Assembly: GCA_040754075.1 (NCBI GenBank)
Contig: JBFMDH010000004.1
Span: 124,001-188,000 of the forward strand
Length of the DNA stretch: 64,000 nt
Source of the DNA: Acidobacteriota bacterium
Lineage (GTDB): Bacteria > Acidobacteriota > Blastocatellia > UBA7656
Direction of reading: 5' to 3'
Every line of letters begins with the position of its first letter. Position 1 is the stretch's first letter. Shown here piece by piece: positions 1-8,484 of the stretch. The notes beneath the pieces were generated by a model, which worked only from the letters and a program-made list of their open reading frames with translations, did no database searches and was not told the DNA's origin. The translations under genes and the position numbers were made by a program.

Positions 1-816
1 CCCAACGATATGATAAAAACCGGGGCGACCGGTCGCGCAGAAATTCTGCTCAATCCCGGAACCTATCTGCGAATTGGCGAAAACAGCGAGGTGGTATTTC
101 CAGACCTCAGCAATTTCCGTTTGCAGGTGAACTTGCTGAAAGGTTCGGCGATTCTGGAAGCCGGACTCATCGATGTCTCGCTCAGAATGAAGACTCCGCA
201 ATATGTGTTTACGATTGCCCAAAGCGGTATCTATCGTTTCAATGTTGACCCGAACGGCAAATCCGAAATGCTGGTTCGCAAAGGCAAAATCAAAGTCGCC
301 GGCGCGGAGGTTAAATCCGGGAAAATCGTTTCCATCGATAATGCGCCACCGACAATTCAAAAATTCGATAAAAAGGTCGAAGACACTTTCGATACCTGGA
401 GCAAAGACCGCGCCAGGACTATCATTGCCGCAAACCGCAAACTTTCAAAAGACCGCATGCGCTCATCCTTGAGAAGCGCGCATTTTAATGGACTGTGGGT
501 TTATGACCCGTTCTTTCGCAGCTATACCTTCCTGCCCGGTTGGAACGGTTTCAATTCGCCTTATGGCGGAAGCTATTCGTTCTATAATCCCTATTACAAC
601 CCCTGGGCTTACAATGGTAATAACAATGGCAATAACGGCGGCTGGAACGGCGGCGGCAATACCGGAGGCAGCGGCACCACTTCCGGCAATACCGGCAGCG
701 GCGCAAACCGACCGGGTGGCAGTTCAAGCGGTGGCATGAACGGTGGTCCCATGAGCGGAGCCGGTCGCGGTCGCATCACCGACAGCACCCGCAAAGGTTC
801 GCCCAATGATAATTAA
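1..816 (+). CDS. FecR-domain protein, 5' end outside the window
   Basis: The reading frame is open to base 1, so the gene starts upstream; the ATG at position 10 falls inside the domain and is unlikely to be the true start. The first ~100 visible residues resemble the FecR fold: repeated short beta-strands with the pattern GRAEILLNPGTYLRIGENS, then LLKGSAILEAG. In known FecR proteins this domain is periplasmic and linked to signalling or cell-surface functions. The last ~90 residues are low complexity, first rich in Tyr/Pro/Asn and then in Gly/Asn/Ser, like a surface-exposed or wall-spanning tail. A strong intrinsic terminator follows the stop. The exact role is unknown. The family call is reasonable; the function is not established. 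Confidence 0.7.
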   Translation, partial: PNDMIKTGATGRAEILLNPGTYLRIGENSEVVFPDLSNFRLQVNLLKGSAILEAGLIDVSLRMKTPQYVFTIAQSGIYRFNVDPNGKSEMLVRKGKIKVAGAEVKSGKIVSIDNAPPTIQKFDKKVEDTFDTWSKDRARTIIAANRKLSKDRMRSSLRSAHFNGLWVYDPFFRSYTFLPGWNGFNSPYGGSYSFYNPYYNPWAYNGNNNGNNGGWNGGGNTGGSGTTSGNTGSGANRPGGSSSGGMNGGPMSGAGRGRITDSTRKGSPNDN

Positions 817-849
817 TCGTTAAGGCTCATCAGCAAGCTGTATCGCCAA

Positions 850-882
850 GGCGTTCGAGTTTAGACTTGAACGCCTTTTTGA
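850..882 (+). terminator. Rho-independent terminator after the FecR gene
   Basis: GGCGTTC at 850-856 pairs with GAACGCC at 869-875. The stem extends inward through G-U pairs to about 13 bp and is followed by TTTTTGATTT. It lies 34 bp after the FecR stop codon. Confidence 0.8.
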
Positions 883-952
883 TTTGTTGGCACGGTTTTC
901 AATGCCGTTCAAAAAGGCGTAAAATCGGATGGCAATCGGTGAGCGATAAATC

Positions 953-1429
953 ATGGCGATAATCGTGGATGGCAATAATGTGATGGGGCAGACAGTTGGC
1001 TGGCATCGCGACAAGCCCGCAGCGCGCCGAAATCTTTTACAACAACTTGCCGAGTATGCCCGCATCAAAAAAGCCCGTATCACAGTGGTGTTTGATGGCA
1101 GTCCCGATAGGGAATTGCCCGACGGCGCGGGTTTTCGTGGCGTCAAAGTATTATTTGCCGAGCGCGGTTCGGACGCCGACACCCGCATTCAAAAACTGGT
1201 TGAGTCGGCAAAAGATAAACGCGGACTCACGGTAGTGACTTCGGATAATCAACTCATATTCAGAGTTCGGGCGCGCGGCGCGTCGGTGATGCGTTCAGGC
1301 GAATTTCGCAAACAGATGGAAGCGGCTTTTTTGAATGCGCCAAAAAAGCAAGACGGCGAAGATGATGAAATTGATGATGTGAACGCCTGGCTCAGATACT
1401 TCGGCAGATTGCCCGAAGACGAAGATTGA
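953..1429 (+). CDS. YacP-like NYN-domain protein (putative RNase)
   Basis: This 158-residue protein opens with MAIIVDGNNVMG, the first Asp-containing strand of NYN/PIN-like nucleases. The other acidic motifs follow as VVFDGSPD (about 45-52), FAERGSDADTRI (about 70-81) and VVTSDNQL (about 94-101). The four conserved acidic clusters and the length fit the YacP/Rae1 group; Bacillus Rae1 is a ribosome-associated endoribonuclease. The C-terminus is acidic (DGEDDEIDD). The next gene follows within 14 bp, so the two are probably co-transcribed. The fold assignment is solid; cleavage of ribosome-bound mRNA is inferred from the family only. Confidence 0.8.
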   Translation: MAIIVDGNNVMGQTVGWHRDKPAARRNLLQQLAEYARIKKARITVVFDGSPDRELPDGAGFRGVKVLFAERGSDADTRIQKLVESAKDKRGLTVVTSDNQLIFRVRARGASVMRSGEFRKQMEAAFLNAPKKQDGEDDEIDDVNAWLRYFGRLPEDED

Positions 1430-1443
1430 AAAGGAGCAAGGAA

Positions 1444-2247
1444 ATGCAGCCAAAGGAATATGCAAGACTTGAAGAGAAACTCTTCCCGAATCAAGACGGC
1501 TACTTCTCGCGACGCAAAGGCTTCTGGGCGCGACAATTTCAAAACAATCCCACCCGCCCGCAGATAATTTTTGACGCTCTATTCGGCATCCTCGCGCCGG
1601 TTCTTTGTTTCTATTTTGACCCGATAGTTTTTCGCAGTTTTTACAGCGTAAACTTTTTCGGATTTATGCCGCGTTTCAAATTTCTGGTTTATGCAATCAG
1701 TGTGATTGCCATCATCACGCTTTTGTTTTGGCTTGCCGGTATGTTGAAAAAATATTCAGCAATCGTAGCGGGGATATTTCTTGCCGGATTTTTATGTTCA
1801 TTTTCAATCGGAGTTGCGATATTGCCGCTTTCGTTTATCGGATTACTTTTTGGTATCGGTGTATTGGGCTTTGTCCCGTTTGTGACGGCGACGGTTTACT
1901 GGCGAAATCTGAAAAAAGCCTTAGAGCATTCCAAACACATCACCTTTAAAGAATCGCAAGAACTGCCGGTTTTTTTAGGTTTTTTACTGGCGGCGTGTCT
2001 GCCGCTCGCCGCAGATTTCTCTTTGTCTCGGATAGCCTCTTCTGCTTTGCAGGTTGCGATTTCAAAAGATGCCAATAACGAAGCCAGAGCCGTAGCTTTA
2101 ACACGTCTCAATCGGTTTTACTGGTACGTTGATTCAGGCAATCTGATAGATGAATATCAAAAAGAGAGAGATGAAGTTCGCAAAACCGCGATAGCCGAGA
2201 CCTTTAAAGCCGTCACCAATCGAAGTATCGAGAATGCGGATGACTAA
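1444..2247 (+). CDS. Multi-pass membrane protein of unknown function
   Basis: I prefer the ATG at 1444 over the in-frame TTG at 1426 because AAGGAG sits 8-14 bp upstream of it. The ~267-residue product has a basic N-terminus (RRKGFWARQF), then four to six hydrophobic segments between about residues 40 and 195 (FGILAPVLCFYF, FLVYAISVIAIITLLFWLAG, AIVAGIFLAGFLCSFSIG, FLGFLLAACLPLAA). A charged cytosolic or periplasmic tail follows, with a helix ending in KERDEVRKTAIAETF. I do not recognise a family. It lies between the NYN protein and an acyl-CoA synthetase in the same direction with gaps of about 15 bp, so it is likely in one operon with them. Confidence 0.6.
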   Translation: MQPKEYARLEEKLFPNQDGYFSRRKGFWARQFQNNPTRPQIIFDALFGILAPVLCFYFDPIVFRSFYSVNFFGFMPRFKFLVYAISVIAIITLLFWLAGMLKKYSAIVAGIFLAGFLCSFSIGVAILPLSFIGLLFGIGVLGFVPFVTATVYWRNLKKALEHSKHITFKESQELPVFLGFLLAACLPLAADFSLSRIASSALQVAISKDANNEARAVALTRLNRFYWYVDSGNLIDEYQKERDEVRKTAIAETFKAVTNRSIENADD

Positions 2248-2261
2248 TTTGAGGAAAAGCC

Positions 2262-3908
2262 ATGACTGCACAACAAGCGATTACCTATCACGATGTCACA
2301 CTGGGCGAGATGCTGGCGCGACTCGCCAAAGATTATCCGCAACACGAGGCATTGGTTTATCCCAATCGCGAATTGCGCCTGACGTTCAGCGAACTCGAAT
2401 GGCTGGCGCGACAAATCGCTAAAGGGTTAATTGATGTCGGTGTCAAACGCGGTGACCGCGTCGCGCTCTGGGCAATGAATGTTCCCGAATGGGTGGTTTT
2501 GCAATTTGCGCTTGCGAAAATCGGCGCAATCCTGGTCACCGTCAACACCAGTTTGCGCGCCGCTGAAATCGAATACCTGCTCAAACAATCGGAAACCTCT
2601 ACGCTGATTACCGTCGCAGGATTCAGCAGCGTCAATTACATCGAAACCCTCGACGAAATTATTCCCGAACTCCAGAGCGCAGAGGAAAATCATCTGCAAT
2701 CTGCAAACTTTCCCTTCCTGCGTCGAGTGATTTTCATTGGCGAAGAACACCCCGCAGGCATGATGCGCTACGACACCTTGCTTGAGCGTTCCAAAAACGT
2801 CAGTGACGCCGAACTTGATGAACTCATCGACCAACAAGACCTCGAAGATGTCATCAATATGCAATACACCTCCGGGACGACAGGCTTCCCCAAAGGCGTG
2901 ATGCTCACTCACAGAAACATTTTGAATAACGGTTACTGGATGGGCGAAGCCCTGGGCTACACGCCTCGTGATCGGCTCTGCTTGCCGGTTCCATTGTTTC
3001 ATTGTTTCGGCTGTGTCATCGGGGTGCTTGGCGCATACACGCACGCGGTTGCGCTTGTGCCGCTTGAATGGTTCGATGCCTTGAAGGTTTTAGAGTACAT
3101 CGAAAAAGAACGCTGCACTTCTATTTATGGCGTGCCGACCATGTTTTTAGCCGAACTTGAACAACTTGATTATCACCACTTTGATATGTCGAGTTTGCGA
3201 ACCGGGGTGATGGCGGGTTCGCTTTGCCCCGAACCGCTCATGCGCAAAGCCATTGAAAAGATGAACCTCACGGAACTGATGATCGCTTATGGACTGACGG
3301 AAGCTTCGCCGGGCATCACTATGACGCCGCGTTTCGATAGCGTTGAACTGCGCACCCAAACCGTCGGACGAGTGTTACCGGAAGTCGAAGTGAAAATCGT
3401 CAATCCGGCGACCCTCGAAGAATGCCCGCCGAACGAACCGGGAGAATTGTGGGCGCGCGGCTACAACGTCATGAAAGGCTACTACAACAACCCAAAAGCG
3501 ACTGCCGAAGCGATTACTGCCGAAGGGTGGCTGAGAACCGGCGACCAGGCGACGATGGATGATGCGGGTTATGTGCGCATCACCGGGCGCATCAAAGACA
3601 TCATCATTCGCGGCGGCGAAAACATCGCGCCCAAAGAGATTGAAGATTTGCTCAGGCTTCATGAAAAAATCGCTGATGTGTATGTCTATGGCATTCCCGA
3701 TGAACGATTGGGCGAAGAGGTTGCCGCCGCCATTCGTTTGAAAGCCGGCGAATCGGCAACGCCCGAAGAGATCAAAGCGTTTTGCAACGGGCGCATTGCC
3801 AAATTCAAAATCCCGCGCGAGATTCGCTTCGTTGAATCGTTCCCGATGACCGCGTCGGGCAAGATTCAAAAATTCAAACTGCGTGAAATGCATGTGAATA
3901 ATATTTAA
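2262..3908 (+). CDS. AMP-forming acyl-CoA synthetase (FadD-like)
   Basis: This 548-residue ANL-superfamily enzyme would activate a carboxylic (probably fatty) acid to acyl-AMP and then to acyl-CoA. The P-loop motif [11 protein letters not shown] lies near residue 203. The A5 motif [10 protein letters not shown] is near 341, the ribose-binding GWLRTGDQ near 421 and the hinge [12 protein letters not shown] near 443. The C-terminal catalytic Lys is in SGKIQKFK near 532. All key motifs are intact and the length is normal. It starts 14 bp after the preceding membrane protein with GAGG upstream. Chain-length preference cannot be read from sequence. It could also be annotated as a long- or medium-chain fatty-acid ligase. 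Confidence 0.9.
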   Translation: MTAQQAITYHDVTLGEMLARLAKDYPQHEALVYPNRELRLTFSELEWLARQIAKGLIDVGVKRGDRVALWAMNVPEWVVLQFALAKIGAILVTVNTSLRAAEIEYLLKQSETSTLITVAGFSSVNYIETLDEIIPELQSAEENHLQSANFPFLRRVIFIGEEHPAGMMRYDTLLERSKNVSDAELDELIDQQDLEDVINMQYTSGTTGFPKGVMLTHRNILNNGYWMGEALGYTPRDRLCLPVPLFHCFGCVIGVLGAYTHAVALVPLEWFDALKVLEYIEKERCTSIYGVPTMFLAELEQLDYHHFDMSSLRTGVMAGSLCPEPLMRKAIEKMNLTELMIAYGLTEASPGITMTPRFDSVELRTQTVGRVLPEVEVKIVNPATLEECPPNEPGELWARGYNVMKGYYNNPKATAEAITAEGWLRTGDQATMDDAGYVRITGRIKDIIIRGGENIAPKEIEDLLRLHEKIADVYVYGIPDERLGEEVAAAIRLKAGESATPEEIKAFCNGRIAKFKIPREIRFVESFPMTASGKIQKFKLREMHVNNI

Positions 3909-4053
3909 AAAACCATAGAGACACTGAGATGAAGAAGAAAGGGAGAAGGGGAGAAGGGGAGAAAGGGAAAAGTTTGCGCGTTTCACCTCTTCACCCCTTC
4001 TCCCTTTCTCCCTTTCTCCCCTTCTCCCCTTCTCAGTGTGCTGTGGTAAAAAT
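3909..4053. repeat. Long imperfect inverted repeat built of 8-bp purine words
   Basis: The left arm (about 3911-3970) begins ACCATAGAGACACTGAG and continues into tandem GGAGAAGG words. The right arm (about 3992-4048) is the complement: CTTTCTCC/CCTTCTCC words ending CTCAGTGTGCTGTGGT. The two arms pair over about 55-60 bp around a short loop. The element fills the whole gap between the acyl-CoA synthetase and the hydrolase gene. Confidence 0.85.
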
Positions 4054-4079
4054 TTTTCTCATTAACCGAAAGGAATCGC

Positions 4080-5309
4080 ATGGTAACAATTCAATCTTTT
4101 GATGGACAGGAATTTTCCGCTTACTTAGCTCTGCCAAAAAGCCAACCGGCTCCCGGCATCGTGCTGCTACAAGAAATTTTTGGTGTCAACGAAGTGATGC
4201 GCTCGCTTGCCGACTGGTACGCAGGGCGCGGCTTTGCGGTCATCTGCCCGGATTTATTCTGGCGACAGGAACCCGGCATTCAACTCACCGATAAAACCGA
4301 AGCTGAATGGGCGCGTGCCTTTGAACTTTATCAAGGCTTGGACGAAGCCAAAGCCATTGAAGACGCCAAAGCCGCTTTGCATTTTTTACGCGCGCATCCG
4401 GCTTGCACAGGCAAAGTCGGCAGTGTCGGTTTTTGTCTCGGCGGCAAACTCGCTTATCTGATGGCGACGCGCTCAGACGCTGACGCCTCGGTTGGGTATT
4501 ACGGCGTCGGCATTGAACGGGCGCTTGATGAAGCGGTGAATATCAAACAGCCGTTGATGTTGCACATCGCCGAAAAAGACCAGTTCTGTTCCGCTGAAGC
4601 GCAGGCAAAAATTCATGCGGCGCTTGATGATAACCCGCTGATTACGATTCACGATTATGCAGCGCAGGATCACGCTTTTGCCCGCATCGGCGGCAAACAT
4701 TACAACCCCGATGCGGCGGAACTTGCCAACTTGCGCAGCGTCGAATTTTTTGTTCGTCATTTGATTGGCGCGCACACTACGCTTTCGGCGCAGGCGCTTT
4801 CGGATTTGTGGGAAGAACATGTCAAATACGAATTCGCCACGCGCAACACCGAAGACACCCTGGCGACGATGGTTTCAGACGCCTATGTCAATCATATTCC
4901 GGTGCTCACGGGCGGCGTAGGCCGTGATGAACTGCGCGAATTTTATGCAAAGCGATTCATTCCGCAGATGCCGCCCGATACCCGTATGACGCCTGTATCG
5001 CGTACCGTCGGCACCGACCGCGTGGTTGATGAAATGATTTTTGAATTTACCCACACGATTAAAATGGATTGGATGTTGCCGGGCGTTCAGCCTACGAATA
5101 AACACGTTCGTGTGCCGCTGGTTGCCATCGTCCATTTTCGCGACGGCAAACTGGCGCACGAACATATTTATTGGGATCAGGCATCTGTTCTGGTGCAACT
5201 CGGTTTGCTGGATGCGGCAAAATTGCCTGTGGTCGGTGATGAAAGCGCGGCAAAGGTTTTGAACCCATCACTGCCCGCCAATCAGTTGATGACAAGATGT
5301 GAAGAATGA
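4080..5309 (+). CDS. Dienelactone hydrolase fused to a SnoaL-like domain
   Basis: The first ~230 residues are a dienelactone-hydrolase-type alpha/beta hydrolase. It has an LLQEIFG strand-turn, the nucleophile elbow GFCLGG with Cys near 119, an Asp near 165 in AEKDQF, and a His near 197 in QDHAFAR. The remaining ~170 residues (from about 240, LWEEHVKYEFATRNTEDTL) look like an NTF2/SnoaL-like cone, including HIPVLTGGVGRDELREFY and VPLVAIVHFRDGKLAHEHIYWD. Free-standing DLH proteins are about 230-250 residues, so this is a natural two-domain fusion. The substrate is unknown. The Cys-Asp-His triad is complete, so activity on lactones or esters is likely. It is followed by a bidirectional terminator. 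Confidence 0.85.
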   Translation: MVTIQSFDGQEFSAYLALPKSQPAPGIVLLQEIFGVNEVMRSLADWYAGRGFAVICPDLFWRQEPGIQLTDKTEAEWARAFELYQGLDEAKAIEDAKAALHFLRAHPACTGKVGSVGFCLGGKLAYLMATRSDADASVGYYGVGIERALDEAVNIKQPLMLHIAEKDQFCSAEAQAKIHAALDDNPLITIHDYAAQDHAFARIGGKHYNPDAAELANLRSVEFFVRHLIGAHTTLSAQALSDLWEEHVKYEFATRNTEDTLATMVSDAYVNHIPVLTGGVGRDELREFYAKRFIPQMPPDTRMTPVSRTVGTDRVVDEMIFEFTHTIKMDWMLPGVQPTNKHVRVPLVAIVHFRDGKLAHEHIYWDQASVLVQLGLLDAAKLPVVGDESAAKVLNPSLPANQLMTRCEE

Positions 5310-5493
5310 TGGTTGATATGATGGGCAGCGGGTTGTCAAACGATGAATTGCGATTGAGCAAGCGTCGTTGATTACTCCTGATGTCAATTAGCGACTGACC
5401 GTTCAACTATAGAGGTCAAGAAAAAGAAGTTTGGAGTTCCGCCTTCAGGCGGTGATTGACGCAGGCGAACAGACCGCCTTGATGCCATAAAAT

Positions 5494-5530
5494 AAAAAAG
5501 GACACACTGGATTTGCCTGTGTCCTTTTTT
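5494..5530. terminator. Bidirectional intrinsic terminator
   Basis: AAAAAAGGACACA (5494-5506) pairs perfectly with TGTGTCCTTTTTT (5518-5530) around an 11-nt loop. A-tracts and T-tracts lie on both sides. It sits between two convergent genes and can end transcription from both. Confidence 0.9.
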
Positions 5531-5551
5531 ATTTTTGTAAGGAATGTTCAA

Positions 5552-7027
5552 TCAATGTTTAATTTTGAGCCAGGCGGTGGCGGCATTGAACGCGGCATTG
5601 ATTGCGGTTGTGTGACAGGCGGCGCAGGCGGTTTTCAAATTGACACGCCCGTAACCTTTAGCGGGTTTGGCGGCGTGCAAACTGCCGGGACCGTGACAGG
5701 CTTCGCATTCGACGCTGGCAAAACGCGGCAACTGATTCTCTCCCTGATCTCCTGACGCATGGCATTGCAGACAGCCGGTCAGGAATTCATCTTTTTTGGT
5801 GACCACCGCATCCATTGAGCGGGCGTGTTTGCTGTTCGTCCATTTCAGATACGGTTCGGCGTGACAGCTTGCGCAGGTCTGCGAAGAGACAAAAGTCGCC
5901 GTGCCCGATTCGCTCTTATCGGGTTTGGAAAACAGCAACCGCCTTTGCGCTTGCAGATTGAACTCGCTCAAGGTTTGTTGCGCCGCTTTGTATGCCGCAA
6001 GCGTCGCGTCTTTGGCATCGGCAACGCCTTTCAAAGTCTCAGCATCTTCGCCGACCATGAAATCCATCGCCGCATAGCGTTCGCGGACGGTAAATTTGCC
6101 CGTCGTCGTTTTATAAAAGCGCAGTTCACCGATGAGTCGGGTTTCATAAGGCGTAATCGCAATCAGGGTTTCGCCGAGTCGCACAGGCGGCAGATACATA
6201 TCGCCGGTGCCGGTCAAAATAACGTTGATTGCCGGAACCTCTTTTGCGAGTCGCACAACATCCGCAATCGGCAAACGCGCCAGCGCAACGATAATCTCGG
6301 CTCGGTTTTTGAGTTCGGGAACGAGGCGTTTAGCTGCCGCAATCGGGTCGGTGATTTTTATGGTTGATGAAATGTCCGTCGCTTCGGTTAAACCGATGAG
6401 CGCCACGCGCACCGTTGAACCGTCAGCCAGTTTCATTTCGCGAATGAGGTAAGGTTGCGGCGGCGTGATGGCGGGATTTGCAAAAACGGTGTTTGCGGCA
6501 AGCAGATTTTTCAACACCCCGAATTTTTCGCTTTGCATCGCAAATTGATTTTTATTCAGCCACGCGGAGATGGAATTTAATTCTGCGGCTGCCAGATTCA
6601 TGGCGTCGTAGCCGTTTTTTGAATAGAGGCTCAAAACCCAGTCGTTTTTCGCAAGCGCATCAACGCGCCCGCCGCCGTGGGTGACGCGGTCACCGGCAAA
6701 AGTGTTGCCGGTATCGACAAGCAGCGTCGGAACTCCTGTGAATTTCTGATGGAATGCTTTGATATAACTGACGCTCCGCGCCAGCCCGCCCTGTCTCGGC
6801 TCTTTTCAGCCACAGGGTTCGAGGTTGCCGTGCAACTCGCCGGTGAAATGAATCACCAGTGACGGTTTATCATCTGCGCCAAGTCTCTGGTCAAGCGTAG
6901 TGCCGACGCCGACGATTTCGGTCTTTTGTTGCGCGATTCCGGTTTTCAGGTTGAGCGATAATGCGACAGCCATCGCCAACATAAAAATCAAAGCAAGCAG
7001 TTTGGCTCTTTTGATTGATGAATACAT
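5552..7027 (-). CDS. 5'-nucleotidase-like/tetraheme cytochrome with in-frame TGA (candidate selenoprotein)
   Basis: From the ATG at 7027 one frame runs 491 codons to the stop at 5552, broken only by TGA at codon 74 (bases 6806-6808). The N-terminus has a signal peptide (LLALIFMLAMAVALSL). Residues about 60-330 resemble UshA-type metallophosphatase/5'-nucleotidase domains: FTGELHGNLEPCG, then TGA, then KEPRQGGLARS, and later LLVDTGNTFAGD. The last ~110 residues carry four CxxCH c-heme motifs (CASCH ~385, CLQCH ~419, CEACH ~441, CAACH ~468), as in cytochrome c-554-like electron carriers, so the protein is presumably periplasmic. From memory, relatives have Cys where the TGA falls (PCGC followed by GGLAR), so TGA may encode selenocysteine. 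The alternative is a nonsense mutation or read error. No other disruption is visible across 1.4 kb. Confidence 0.75.
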
Positions 7028-7146
7028 AGTGTTTGTGTGTTGCAAAAATTGACGAATCAAAACTCTAAAGGATGATGAAAGCTAAGCGCAAGCAGGGTAA
7101 TCGTCCGTCATCATTGATTACTGATTCAGTTAGAAAATTAACGAGT

Positions 7147-7557
7147 TTAAATCTCAACTCCGATCATATTGATTTTATGGTCAATTAAATGACCACTTTT
7201 ATCGAAATAAAATAATATATAAAGGGAAAAACTGGTTGCATAAAGGAAGTGTTCTTCCCGGTAAATTTGAGGAAAGCTTACTTCCATATAACTGCTTACA
7301 ATTAAATTTGAGTCATCGGGAGTTATTAACTGATTCGGATTGCCTTCTGTATAACGAAGCAAAGTTGCCTTAATTGAATTTACTTCCCAGCTATCTATGA
7401 ATTTTCTTACGTCCGATACCGATGTCCCTAATGGAGCCTTTTCATTAATGATTTTTTCAAGATCATTACTACTTACATATTTGGGTGTTATTTTGGTTTG
7501 GCATGAGAGAAAGGCAATGCACAGACAAAGTAAACATACTAATGAATATCTACACAT
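7147..7557 (-). CDS. Small putative lipoprotein
   Basis: This 136-residue protein begins MCRYSLVCLLCLCIAFLSC, a short hydrophobic signal ending in a lipobox-like FLSC, so Cys19 could be lipidated. The mature part is polar with mixed alpha/beta character (DLEKIINEKAPLGTSVSDVRKFIDSW, then strands such as SYMEVSFPQIY and SLYILFYFDKSGHLID). I recognise no family. Its DNA is clearly A+T-richer than its neighbours, which suggests recent acquisition or relaxed selection. It stands alone between two unrelated minus-strand genes. Confidence 0.6.
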   Translation of the reverse strand: MCRYSLVCLLCLCIAFLSCQTKITPKYVSSNDLEKIINEKAPLGTSVSDVRKFIDSWEVNSIKATLLRYTEGNPNQLITPDDSNLIVSSYMEVSFPQIYREEHFLYATSFSLYILFYFDKSGHLIDHKINMIGVEI

Positions 7558-7735
7558 TCGTTTTACAATCTCCTTGCAATCAAATACCTGGAAACAAAAG
7601 AAACAAATCCAGCAAGCCTTAAAAACAATCTACCCTTTCGCCAGGTTTAGTAGCAGTTTAACCGATTATTTTGACGGTTTCGCTCAATGTCAATCGGTTA
7701 GCAGAAAGAAATGCATAATTCAATTTTAAGATTCA

Positions 7736-8380
7736 TCATTTTGGGACTGATGATAGCGAATGAATAAACGCGCTCACGGCTTTGTAGAGTTCATCGAGTC
7801 TGCCTTCAAAAAAATGGTCAGCCGATTCGATGATGCGTAACTGTTTTTCGCCTTCGAGGGTGGCGAAGAAATTTTCCAGATCGGCAGTTGCGCCGAATTC
7901 ATCCTGTGCGCCTTGGACAATGAGTTTGGGTTTCGGGCAGGCAGCGGGCAGAGATTCAATGCCGTACTTTGAAACCGGAAGTCCGGCAAGCGCCAGCGCC
8001 CGCGCCCGCGCATCGGCGCAACCGACGCGCCAGGTCGCCAGCGCCCCGAAGGAAAAGCCTGCAAGCCAGAGTTCGGCATCCGGGTAAGTTTGTTCGATAT
8101 AGCCAATGGCGGCGCGCAAATCATCCTGTTCGCCGCGCCCGTTGTCGTGGGTTCCGGCGCTTCGACCGGCGCCGCGAAAGTTGAAGCGCAAAGCGGCAAA
8201 GCCGGCGTCCTGAAAAGCTTTGGCGATGCGATAGACGACTTTGTTGTGCATAGTGCCGCCAAACAGCGGATGCGGATGCGCGATGACGGCGGCGCGAGTG
8301 ACCTCAGTGTGCGGCGCTTTGAGCAATGCTTCGATGCGCCCGGCGGGACCATCAAAGAACAGATTTCCTTGCAAATCCAT
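7736..8380 (-). CDS. Alpha/beta hydrolase, COG2945-like
   Basis: I choose the ATG at 8380 because the upstream in-frame extension is Cys/Arg-rich and unlike the family, while MDLQGNLFFDGPAGRIEALL starts a normal first strand. The 214-residue protein has HPHPLFGGTMHNKVVYRI near the oxyanion region, ALRFNFRGAGRSAG, and the nucleophile elbow GFSFGA. A late Asp (QGAQDEFG) and a His (SADHFF) complete the Ser-Asp-His triad. This matches the small dienelactone-hydrolase-like COG2945 family of unassigned esterases. Its 5' end is about 100 bp from the CRISPR array and reads away from it. Confidence 0.8.
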   Translation of the reverse strand: MDLQGNLFFDGPAGRIEALLKAPHTEVTRAAVIAHPHPLFGGTMHNKVVYRIAKAFQDAGFAALRFNFRGAGRSAGTHDNGRGEQDDLRAAIGYIEQTYPDAELWLAGFSFGALATWRVGCADARARALALAGLPVSKYGIESLPAACPKPKLIVQGAQDEFGATADLENFFATLEGEKQLRIIESADHFFEGRLDELYKAVSAFIHSLSSVPK

Positions 8381-8484
8381 AAGCCGAATCGTAACACGCC
8401 AAAAGCTGCGAGCACAAAAAACAAACCGCTGGCAGCAATCAACATTTGGCAAAATCGCACAAATGAAATTGCTTTCCAGCGGTT

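Noticed and set aside
6631-7060. A frameshift in the nucleotidase/cytochrome gene
   Set aside because: The parts before and after the interruption are in the same frame; the only break is one TGA codon, so a frameshift is not needed.
7685-7712. TCAATCGGTTAGCA, resembling the CRISPR repeat (two mismatches over 14 nt)
   Set aside because: It is 780 bp from the array, has no second copy at repeat spacing, and the match is too short to call a stray repeat.
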